A DNA stretch of 6,627 bases from Acidimicrobiales bacterium (lineage in GTDB: Bacteria > Actinomycetota > Acidimicrobiia > Acidimicrobiales > SHLQ01), in the NCBI GenBank assembly GCA_013002375.1, contig JABDJW010000271.1, positions 1 to 6,627 of the forward strand, written 5' to 3'. The translations under genes were made by a program, and so were the position numbers. Of this stretch, positions 1 through 6,235 are shown piece after piece; the first letter of the stretch is position 1, and each line of letters opens with the position of its first letter. The notes beneath the pieces were generated by a model. It saw nothing but the letters and a program-made list of their open reading frames with translations. It made no database searches and was not told the origin of the DNA.

Positions 1-176
1 GTGTTGTACCGGATCGAGCCGGTGACCCAATGGAAGGCCGACGACCCGTCGGACCAGTCAACCCATCGGTCTCCCTCCGCGAGCAAGGAACGTCGATTTG
101 TTTCGGTACAACTCGAACTCGAGCCCGATCAGCTCGAAATCGTCGATCACCCGCCGTTGCCCGCTAGGTTTCGCCC
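1..176. other. Upstream region without a clear gene
   Basis: I see no supportable gene here. Frame 2 stops at 23-25, frame 3 stops at 165-167, and the frame-1 reading runs on out of frame through the dehydrogenase gene and looks like a shadow. It presumably holds the promoter of the downstream pair, but no convincing -35/-10 pair is visible. A small inverted repeat (CCGAC, 5-base loop, GTCGG, 38-52) and a distant 9-bp inverted pair (3-11 and 104-112) are the only structure, and both could be chance. Confidence 0.5.
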
Positions 177-1286
177 ATGGAACCACGCACCATTCGGGCC
201 GCCGTCGGTCGGGCCTTCGGGCAGCCGTTGCAGGTCGAATGGGTCCAACTCGCTCCACCCGGGCCCGACGACGTGCAGGTCGATCTCGACGCCTGCGCGA
301 TTTGCCACAGCGACATCTCCTACATGGACGGCGCCTGGGGTGGCGATCTCCCGGCCGTGTGGGGCCACGAAGCGGCCGGCGTGGTCAGCGCGGTCGGAGC
401 CGACGTTACCCGGGCCAATGTCGGCGATCGGGTCGTCGTGTCGCTGATCCGCTCCTGCGGCACATGCACCCAGTGCCAAAGGGGAAACGAGGTGGGCTGC
501 ACCACCGAGTTCGCCCTCGACGTCGACAGTCCACTTCGTGACGGGACCGGGGCGCCGATCGACCACGGTCTACGCACGGCGGGGTTCGCCGGCGCAACCA
601 CGGTTCATCAGTCGCAGGTCGTGCCGATACCGGCGCAGATGGGAGCCGACGTGGCCTCGTTGCTGGCCTGCGGCGTCATCACGGGCGTCGGGGCGGTCAC
701 CAACACCGCCGCGGTGCGGGCCGGCAGCTCGGTCGCCGTCGTGGGCACCGGCGGGGTCGGCCTCAATACCGTCCAGGGGGCTCGCCTCGCCGGCGCCGAC
801 CCGATCATTGCCCTCGACATCGACGAGGCCAAGCTGGCTGCCGCACGCGACTTCGGCGCGACGGACACGGTGAACGTCGACACCGACGACGTCGAGGCAG
901 TCATCGCCCAGCTCACCGACGGCGACATGGTCGAGTACGTGTTCGTGACCACCGGGGCGAAATCGGCGCTCGAAGATGCCGGGAACCTGGTTGGCCCCGG
1001 GGGCGCCCTGGTCCTTGTTGGCATGCCGCCGTCGGACGTCTCGGTCGAACTCGACCCCGGCTCGTTGGCCGCCGCCAACCAACGCATCCTCGGCTCGAAG
1101 ATGGGTTCGTGCCGACTCGACCGCGACGTTCCCCGCCTGATCAAGCTGTACCAGAACGGTGACCTCGAACTCGACGCGCTGATCACCAACCGCTACCCGC
1201 TCGACCGAATCAACGAAGCCATCGACGAGGTTCGGGCCGGCACCGCCCGCCGCAATATCATCGAGTTCAACGGAAACGACCGCTGA
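177..1286 (+). CDS. Zinc-dependent medium-chain alcohol dehydrogenase
   Basis: Cytosolic NAD-dependent dehydrogenase of the zinc MDR superfamily, 369 aa, the usual length for class-III-like bacterial members. Visible residues: catalytic-zinc ligands Cys43 (in ACAICHSD), His64 (in GHEAAG) and Cys165 (in LLACGV). The structural-zinc set Cys94, Cys97, Cys100 and Cys108 is complete. The nucleotide-binding turn is GTGGVG at 190-195. Asp214 at the end of the second Rossmann strand favours NAD over NADP. The C-terminal stretch LDALITNRYPLDRINEAID is typical of the family. The start is well fixed: an in-frame TAG at 165-167 leaves ATG 177 as the only nearby start, with a weak AGG Shine-Dalgarno eight bases upstream. 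It is followed after 22 bases by the enolase-superfamily gene, so the two are probably cotranscribed. The substrate is unknown. An NDMA-dependent or formaldehyde-dehydrogenase-like member is possible but not shown. Confidence 0.93.
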   Translation: MEPRTIRAAVGRAFGQPLQVEWVQLAPPGPDDVQVDLDACAICHSDISYMDGAWGGDLPAVWGHEAAGVVSAVGADVTRANVGDRVVVSLIRSCGTCTQCQRGNEVGCTTEFALDVDSPLRDGTGAPIDHGLRTAGFAGATTVHQSQVVPIPAQMGADVASLLACGVITGVGAVTNTAAVRAGSSVAVVGTGGVGLNTVQGARLAGADPIIALDIDEAKLAAARDFGATDTVNVDTDDVEAVIAQLTDGDMVEYVFVTTGAKSALEDAGNLVGPGGALVLVGMPPSDVSVELDPGSLAAANQRILGSKMGSCRLDRDVPRLIKLYQNGDLELDALITNRYPLDRINEAIDEVRAGTARRNIIEFNGNDR

Positions 1287-1297
1287 CCGCGACAATC

Positions 1298-1311
1298 CGG
1301 GAGCACCAGTG
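1298..1311 (+). promoter_or_regulatory. Shine-Dalgarno and GTG start of the enolase-superfamily gene
   Basis: GGGAG at 1299-1303 lies five bases before GTG 1309. This supports the GTG start. The protein then begins MKIADVATFVV, the expected first beta strand of the enolase-superfamily capping domain. Confidence 0.6.
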
Positions 1312-2517
1312 AAGATCGCCGACGTAGCAACCTTCGTGGTCGGCAACCCCCCTCCCGGCTTCGGCGGGCGCTATTTCGTGTTCGTGAAGCTCACTACCGA
1401 CGACGGCATCACCGGCGTGGGCGAGGCCTATACCTCGCCGTACGAACCGCATTTGGTCGCCGACCAGATCACGCACCTGGCCGAACGGCTTCTCGTCGGC
1501 ACCGACCCTCACCACATCGAATCCTTCTGGCGACGGGCGTACGGGCGCGGGTTCAGCATGCGGCCCGATGCTTCACTGATGGGCGTGGTCAGCGCGCTCG
1601 AGATGGCGTGCTGGGACATCGTCGGCAAGGCGGCCGACAAGCCGGTCTACGAGCTGCTCGGCGGCCGGGTGCACGAGAAGCTGCGCAGCTACACCTACCT
1701 CTACCCCGAACCGGGTGATACCGCCGATGTCTACCTGGACCCGGCCACCGCGGCCCGCCGAGCGGCCGAGGAAGTGGACCGAGGGTTCACCGCCGTGAAA
1801 TTCGATCCGGCCGGCCCCTACACGGTCTTCGATGGGCACCAGCCTTCACTTGATCGCATCCAGCTCTCGGTCGACATGTGTGCCGCGATTCGCGAGGCGG
1901 TCGGATCCCGCGCCGATCTCCTGTTCGGGACCCACGGCCAGTTCACCAGCTCGGGGGCCCTGCGGCTGGCCCGCCGCCTCGAACCCTTCGACCCGCTCTG
2001 GTTCGAGGAGCCGGTGCCGCCCGACAACGTCCCCGAGATGGCCAAGGTCGCGCACCAGACCACCATCCCGATCGCCACCGGCGAACGCCTGTGCACCAAG
2101 GCCGAGTTCGCCCGCGTGCTGGAGGCCAAGGCGGCCTCGATCCTGCAGTTGAACCTCGGCCGGGCCGGCGGCATTCTCGAGGGGAAGAAGATCGCGTCGA
2201 TCGCCGAGGCCTTCGGAGCACAGATCGCGCCGCACCTCTACAACGGGCCCATCACCGGCGCGGCCAACATCCAGTTGGCCACCTGCTCGCCGAACTTCCT
2301 CATTCTCGAAGGCATCCGCGATTGGGGCGGCTTCCACGCCGACGTTCTCACGACCCCGATCACGTGGGAGGACGGTTATGTCATCCCGCCGACCGCTCCG
2401 GGGCTCGGGGTCGAACTCGACGAAGCGGTCGCCGCCGCGCACCCCTACACCGGAACCGGGACCCACCTGGTGGCCGCCGACGTCCCGATCGACGAGGCCG
2501 ACGCCTCCCGCTCCTGA
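1309..2517 (+). CDS. Mandelate racemase/muconate lactonizing family protein, galactonate-dehydratase-like
   Basis: Enolase-superfamily enzyme, 402 aa, with an N-terminal capping domain (about 1-120) and a TIM-barrel domain. These enzymes abstract a proton next to a carboxylate bound to Mg; the nearest family by layout is acid-sugar dehydratase (galactonate/mannonate type). Seen: AVKFDPAGPYTVFDG at 162-176, WFEEPV with Glu233, TGER with Glu259, APH with His309, and LEG with Glu334. Spacings 233 to 259 (+26), 259 to 309 (+50) and 309 to 334 (+25) fit galactonate dehydratase geometry as I recall it. The first metal ligand, expected as Asp 26 residues before Glu233, is Gly207 in FGTHGQ; the following His209 (the D-x-H histidine) is kept. 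This may mark a subgroup with altered chemistry. It lies just downstream of the dehydrogenase gene, suggesting a shared catabolic pathway. The substrate cannot be stated. Confidence 0.88.
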   Translation: MKIADVATFVVGNPPPGFGGRYFVFVKLTTDDGITGVGEAYTSPYEPHLVADQITHLAERLLVGTDPHHIESFWRRAYGRGFSMRPDASLMGVVSALEMACWDIVGKAADKPVYELLGGRVHEKLRSYTYLYPEPGDTADVYLDPATAARRAAEEVDRGFTAVKFDPAGPYTVFDGHQPSLDRIQLSVDMCAAIREAVGSRADLLFGTHGQFTSSGALRLARRLEPFDPLWFEEPVPPDNVPEMAKVAHQTTIPIATGERLCTKAEFARVLEAKAASILQLNLGRAGGILEGKKIASIAEAFGAQIAPHLYNGPITGAANIQLATCSPNFLILEGIRDWGGFHADVLTTPITWEDGYVIPPTAPGLGVELDEAVAAAHPYTGTGTHLVAADVPIDEADASRS

Positions 2518-2553
2518 AGCCGCCGGGCCGCCACCCAACCTTCAACCCGAGGT

Positions 2554-2678
2554 TTACTCTGACCCCAAATCCCCAAACGGGGTCAGACCCCAAACCCCCA
2601 AACGGGGTCAGACCCCAGACCCGTAAACGGGGTCAGACCCCAAACCCCCAAACGGGGTCAGACCCCGCGAGACCGCGA
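2554..2678. repeat. 25-bp-period tandem array with 13-bp quasi-palindromic core
   Basis: The 13-base core GGGGTCAGACCCC occurs identically at 2579-2591, 2604-2616, 2629-2641 and 2654-2666, exactly 25 bases apart. The 12-base spacers are AAACCCCCAAAC (first and third), AGACCCGTAAAC (second) and unrelated sequence after the fourth core. A degenerate unit precedes the array at 2554-2578, where the left half of the core is lost but TCTGACCCC and the spacer remain. Each core is a 6-1-6 inverted repeat. GACCCC of one unit can also pair with GGGGTC of the next across a 12-base loop. It lies 36 bases after the upstream stop codon. It could be an operator array, a transcript-end structure, or a mobile REP-like element; no T-tract supports a standard terminator. 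Confidence 0.92.
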
Positions 2679-2732
2679 GACTGAGCGTGTCGACTATCTG
2701 ACTGCTCAGGTCGAGCCGAAAGCGGTCGATTG

Positions 2733-2760
2733 TTGAGTACGTCACGGTGCTCGCTACACT
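2733..2760 (+). promoter_or_regulatory. Candidate sigma70-type promoter
   Basis: TTGAGT at 2733-2738 and TACACT at 2755-2760 are separated by 16 bases. This is a reasonable housekeeping-type -35/-10 pair, and it points into the helicase leader. Transcription would start near 2767, just before a small hairpin (GAGCC, AAAGA, GGCTC at 2768-2782). It is the best promoter candidate in the gap, but it is a pattern match only. Confidence 0.35.
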
Positions 2761-2784
2761 GGATGTCGAGCCAAAGAGGCTCAG

Positions 2785-2979
2785 GTGGATGACGAAGCCC
2801 GGCATTGCCTGGCGATGCGCTGCGCCGGTCCTAGCGGCCGGGCCGAGCAACGCCGACATGCCCGGGGGGAACACTGTGATTGCGCAGTCGCCTCCCGCAT
2901 TCCAGGGCTCTGGCGCCACCGATACGACGTTCCAGGCACCGATCTGGATTGCCCGCCGCACCGACCGTCGGCGGGTTGA
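2785..2979 (+). CDS. Possible 64-codon leader ORF (doubtful)
   Basis: A GTG at 2785 has a good Shine-Dalgarno (AAAGAGG at 2773-2779, five bases before it) and lies downstream of the candidate promoter. The ORF ends at TGA 2977-2979, overlapping the GAGGAG ribosome site at 2978-2983, and is in the same frame as the helicase. The predicted peptide is basic and rich in Cys, His and Arg (for example GEHCDCAVAS) and resembles nothing I recognise. Third-position G/C is only about two thirds, against a clearly stronger bias in the neighbouring genes, so protein-level constraint is doubtful. It could be a leader whose translation couples to the helicase, or chance. Confidence 0.2.
   Translation: MDDEARHCLAMRCAGPSGRAEQRRHARGEHCDCAVASRIPGLWRHRYDVPGTDLDCPPHRPSAG
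2952..2975 (+). promoter_or_regulatory. GC-rich hairpin just upstream of the helicase ribosome site
   Basis: CCCGCCG (2952-2958) pairs perfectly with CGGCGGG (2969-2975) around a 10-base loop. The stem ends two bases before the GAGGAG Shine-Dalgarno. In the mRNA it could influence ribosome access. There is no T-run after it, so it is not a standard intrinsic terminator. Confidence 0.35.
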
Positions 2980-2983
2980 GGAG
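2978..2983 (+). promoter_or_regulatory. Strong Shine-Dalgarno GAGGAG without a normal start codon after it
   Basis: GAGGAG is the strongest ribosome-binding match in the gap. Five bases downstream, in the helicase frame, lies GTT (2989-2991), not ATG, GTG or TTG. The frame continues open from there into the helicase as VTSKRTPGPTPAEFERL, which reads like real protein. A single base change at 2991 (T to G) would give a well-placed GTG start. Confidence 0.5.
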
Positions 2984-3039
2984 AAGCCGTTACTTCCAAG
3001 CGCACACCGGGTCCAACCCCGGCCGAGTTCGAGCGTCTG

Positions 3040-6000
3040 GTGCAAGCGCACCTGGACGAACGGGCGACCGATGGGCAAATCGAACGCCTACGCGCCGATC
3101 AAGCCGCGTGGGTCGAGAGCTTGTTTCGTCGACTGGACGACACCGAAGATGCCATCGACCGCGCCCGCAAAGAGGTCCGCGGTCCGGCTCGGGCCAACAT
3201 CCTCGACGATCTCGACGCCGAAGCAAACCGCATCGACGATGTCATCACCGAACTGATCGGACCCCCTTCCGAACCACAGCCCAAACCCGAACCGGTGCTC
3301 GAGGTGGGCGAGAAACAGCTCCAGCTCTCCTGGGTCGAGGGCCGACTGGTGGCGTGGGGCGCCGGGCTCAACACCGAACCCGACACGCTCGACGAACTGG
3401 CCGAACGCCTCAAGGCTCACGGTGGCGGCGCGATCGACTGGGAACCCCGCGACGAAGTCGAATTACCGGGCAAGCGCTCGGCACCGACGGTTGGCGCTCC
3501 CCTGCAAGCGACGCTCGGTTGGGTCGCATCGCTCAGCTCCGACGATCAGCCGGAGCCGCTGAGCGCCAGCGCTCGTTTCATGGGCGTGGTAGCGGCGATG
3601 GCGGTCGACTTCGTTGCGCAAGGCAAGATCGTCCCGCAGCTGCTGCAATTCAAAGGCGGCCGCAAGGGGCAAGGCGGCACCTCGACCTTCCACGTCCGCT
3701 GGGAACCGGCCCTGCTCGATCCCGAAACGCTCACCGGCTTGATCGCGGCGACCCCCGGCGCCGCGATGGCCTGCCTCCAGCAGCAAGACCGAACCCGCTT
3801 CGTCAACACGGTGTTGGCCGACTTCACCGATGCCATCGTCCGCACGGCGGCGAGCCAGCTCGAGGTTCCGGCGGCGCCGCCCGATGCCCGCACGCGCGCC
3901 GACGTCGGCGAAACGCTGCTCTGCCGCCTCGACGGCACCGCTTTCCGAGCACCAACCAAGATCGGCACCGACATCTCCCGCAAGCTCGGGCAGTGGGCCC
4001 AGTCCCTGTCGGGCACCGCCAAGCTCCGGCTGGTGATCCAACTCGATCCCCCCGACGACATCGGGGCGTGGCACGCCAAGGTGCTGGCCCCGGCCGACAA
4101 AGGCGCGCTCGAACCGGTCGAGGTCGCGATGACCACCGCGTCCAAGTCCAAGGGCGCCGAGGTCAAGCGCCAGCTGTCCCGACTCGAACGTCTTTTCCCA
4201 CCGCTGCTGCGGCCCGGTGGTCGCCGCCGCGGTGAGGTCATCCTGTCCCAGGACGAAGCGTGGCAGCTCATGGCCGAGGAAGGCGAGCTCCTGCTCGCGG
4301 CCGGCTACGACGTGCGGGTTCCTCCGCTGTCGAAGAAGAAGCCCACCCCTTCGCTTCGCCTCAATTCCGAGACCAGCGACTCCGTCGTCGGCGCTCGCCA
4401 GCTGGCCAACGTGTCCTGGTCAGCGGTTTTCGACGACATCGAGCTCACCGCCGCGGAGATCGCCGAGTTGGCCGCCGAAGCCCGCCCATTGGTGCAGTCG
4501 CACGGCACCTGGATCGAACTCGACAAGGTCGATCTCGCCGCCGCCGCGGCGGCTCTGGCCGAACGAGCCGACACGACCAAGCTCACCGGCGCCGACATGT
4601 TGCGCCACGCGCTGGGCCTCGAGGGCAATCCGCTCGGCGGCGGGATCTCGATCGTGGGCGACGGCTGGGCGGCCGATCTCCTGCGCAGCGTCGCCGAACT
4701 GCCCGAACACCCCGAGACCAAACCCGAGTTCTTCGAGGGCGAACTGCGCAGCTACCAGGCCGACGCCTTGGCCTGGATGCTCTTCCTGGACCAAGCCGGT
4801 CTGGGCGGATGCCTGGCCCTCGACATGGGCCTCGGAAAGACCCCGACCGCGTTGGCCGCCTTTGCCCTCACCCGCGAGCACGGCCCGGGCCTCGTCGTCG
4901 CACCCCCGGCCGTGGTGGGCAACTGGGCCGCCGAAGCGACGAAGTTCACGCCGGATCTCGAGGTGCTGGTGCATCACGGTGCCAACCGATCGAAGGGCGC
5001 CAAGCTGAAGGCCGCGGTCCGCAAGGCCGACCTGATCATCACCACGTACGGCACCGCCGTTCGCGACATCGACGAGCTCGAGAAGATCGAGTGGGGCAAG
5101 GTGGTGCTCGATGAAGCCCAGGCGATCAAGAACCCGGCCGCCGACACCTCTCAGCAACTTCGCCGGCTCGAGGCCCGAACTCGGGTGGCCCTCACCGGCA
5201 CTCCGATCGAGAACGGCCTCGGCGATCTGTGGTCGATCATGGATTGGGCCAACCCAGGCCTGCTCGGGCCCCGCGCTTCGTTCATCGCCCAGCTCACACC
5301 GGACACGAAGTCCAAGAAGCGAAGTGGCGACGAAGCCCTCAAGACCCTCAACGGCATCCTGGTGTACCGCCGCACCAAGGCCGAACCGGCCATTGCGGCC
5401 GAGCTCCCCGATCGCATCGACGAACTCGATCACTGCGCGATGACCCCCGAGCAGATCGGCCTCTATCAGGCGGTGATCGACAGCCTGGTGGTCAAGACGG
5501 AAGCATCCGACGAAGGCTCGCCCGAGCGCAAGGGCGCAGTGCTGGCCGCCATCACCGCGCTGAAGCAGATCTGCAACCACCCGGTCAACTATCGGGCCGA
5601 CGAAACCGACGAGATCCTCCTCGACGGCCGGTCCGGCAAACTCGATCGTCTGAACGAGATCCTCGAGAACGTGTTCGCGGCCGACGAGCGGGTGCTGATC
5701 TTCACGCACTTCGCGAGCTGGGGCGAGACCCTCGCCGGCTACCTCACCGACCGGTATCAACTCCCGGTTGCGTGCTACCACGGCGGCTTGTCGCGAGGTG
5801 CTCGCGACAAGCTGGTCGACCATTTCCAGAAGGGCAAGGGCGCCGGCGCGATGGTGCTTTCCCTCAAGGCCGGCGGCACCGGGCTCAACCTGACGGCGGC
5901 CAACCACGTCGTGCTGTACGACCGCTGGTGGAACCCGGCCGTCGAGGATCAAGCCCGCGACCGGGTCTGGCGCATCGGTCAGAAGAACACCGTCATCTGC

Positions 6001-6225
6001 CACCGGTTGATTTGTCCCGGCACCGTCGACGAACGGGTCGAGGAGGTCGTCGCCGGCAAACGCCAGATCGCAAACCTGGTGCTGCCCAAGTCCAGCTCGA
6101 TCGGCGATCTCGATGCTGATCAGCTCCAGCAGGCCTTGGGTATCGATCCCGACGCCCTCCTCACCGCTGAGGTCGAAGCCGTAACGGCCGACCCTGATCC
6201 TGACCCCGCGCCGGTCCCGGCCTAG
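3040..6225 (+). CDS. SNF2-family DEAD/DEAH-box helicase-like ATPase (HelZ type)
   Basis: A large SF2/SNF2 ATPase that likely translocates on double-stranded DNA, 1061 aa from GTG 3040. In order: a charged helical segment (1-85); a less conserved region; a DUF3670-like SNF2-associated region (about 379-528, starting LSRLERLFPPL); the first RecA domain with a Q-like SYQ (571-573), Walker A DMGLGKT (595-601), Walker B DEAQ (691-694) and LTGTPIENGLGDLW (from 718); then the second RecA domain with VLIFTHFASW (from 885), LSLKAGGTGLNL (940-951) and DQARDRVWRIGQ (970-981). All main motifs are intact, so it should be active. The tail is acidic and proline-rich (DPDPDPAPVPA). It resembles mycobacterial HelZ, which I recall as about 1010 aa. 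The start is uncertain: the frame is open from 2980, and the strong Shine-Dalgarno precedes a GTT at 2989 while GTG 3040 has only a weak one. The downstream gene follows after 10 bases. Confidence 0.92.
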   Translation: MQAHLDERATDGQIERLRADQAAWVESLFRRLDDTEDAIDRARKEVRGPARANILDDLDAEANRIDDVITELIGPPSEPQPKPEPVLEVGEKQLQLSWVEGRLVAWGAGLNTEPDTLDELAERLKAHGGGAIDWEPRDEVELPGKRSAPTVGAPLQATLGWVASLSSDDQPEPLSASARFMGVVAAMAVDFVAQGKIVPQLLQFKGGRKGQGGTSTFHVRWEPALLDPETLTGLIAATPGAAMACLQQQDRTRFVNTVLADFTDAIVRTAASQLEVPAAPPDARTRADVGETLLCRLDGTAFRAPTKIGTDISRKLGQWAQSLSGTAKLRLVIQLDPPDDIGAWHAKVLAPADKGALEPVEVAMTTASKSKGAEVKRQLSRLERLFPPLLRPGGRRRGEVILSQDEAWQLMAEEGELLLAAGYDVRVPPLSKKKPTPSLRLNSETSDSVVGARQLANVSWSAVFDDIELTAAEIAELAAEARPLVQSHGTWIELDKVDLAAAAAALAERADTTKLTGADMLRHALGLEGNPLGGGISIVGDGWAADLLRSVAELPEHPETKPEFFEGELRSYQADALAWMLFLDQAGLGGCLALDMGLGKTPTALAAFALTREHGPGLVVAPPAVVGNWAAEATKFTPDLEVLVHHGANRSKGAKLKAAVRKADLIITTYGTAVRDIDELEKIEWGKVVLDEAQAIKNPAADTSQQLRRLEARTRVALTGTPIENGLGDLWSIMDWANPGLLGPRASFIAQLTPDTKSKKRSGDEALKTLNGILVYRRTKAEPAIAAELPDRIDELDHCAMTPEQIGLYQAVIDSLVVKTEASDEGSPERKGAVLAAITALKQICNHPVNYRADETDEILLDGRSGKLDRLNEILENVFAADERVLIFTHFASWGETLAGYLTDRYQLPVACYHGGLSRGARDKLVDHFQKGKGAGAMVLSLKAGGTGLNLTAANHVVLYDRWWNPAVEDQARDRVWRIGQKNTVICHRLICPGTVDERVEEVVAGKRQIANLVLPKSSSIGDLDADQLQQALGIDPDALLTAEVEAVTADPDPDPAPVPA

Positions 6226-6235
6226 CGAGCGAACG

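Larger units (their letters stand above)
2518..3039. other. Intergenic region with repeat array and candidate control elements
   Basis: A gap of about 520 bases between the metabolic pair and the helicase gene. It holds the 25-bp repeat array (2554-2678), a candidate promoter (2733-2760), a possible 64-codon ORF (2785-2979), a GC hairpin (2952-2975) and a strong Shine-Dalgarno (2978-2983). Several open frames cross it on both strands. By hand count, third-position G/C in the best + frames here is about 65-75%, below what the neighbouring real genes appear to have, and none resembles a protein I know. Confidence 0.6.

Noticed and set aside
3..112. 9-bp inverted repeat (3-11 and 104-112) as an operator
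   Set aside because: The arms are about 90 bases apart, and a 9-bp match in a stretch this size can arise by chance. Nothing else supports it.
2561..2584. Intrinsic terminator for the dehydrogenase/enolase pair
   Set aside because: GACCCC and GGGGTC can pair across a 12-base loop, but there is no T-tract and the stem is only six pairs. It may still slow or end transcription, but it is not a standard terminator.
2579..2666. CRISPR array
   Set aside because: The conserved core is only 13 bases and the spacers are 12 bases and nearly alike. CRISPR repeats and spacers are longer, and spacers are unique. No cas gene is present.
2608..3078. 156-codon - strand open frame over the intergenic gap
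   Set aside because: It reads through the 25-bp repeats, has no recognisable domain and lies where coding bias is weak. A decayed gene cannot be excluded, but nothing supports one.
2747..3256. 169-codon + strand open frame overlapping the helicase start
   Set aside because: It runs out of frame more than 200 bases into the helicase gene, its third-position G/C is lower than in the real genes, and I recognise no family.
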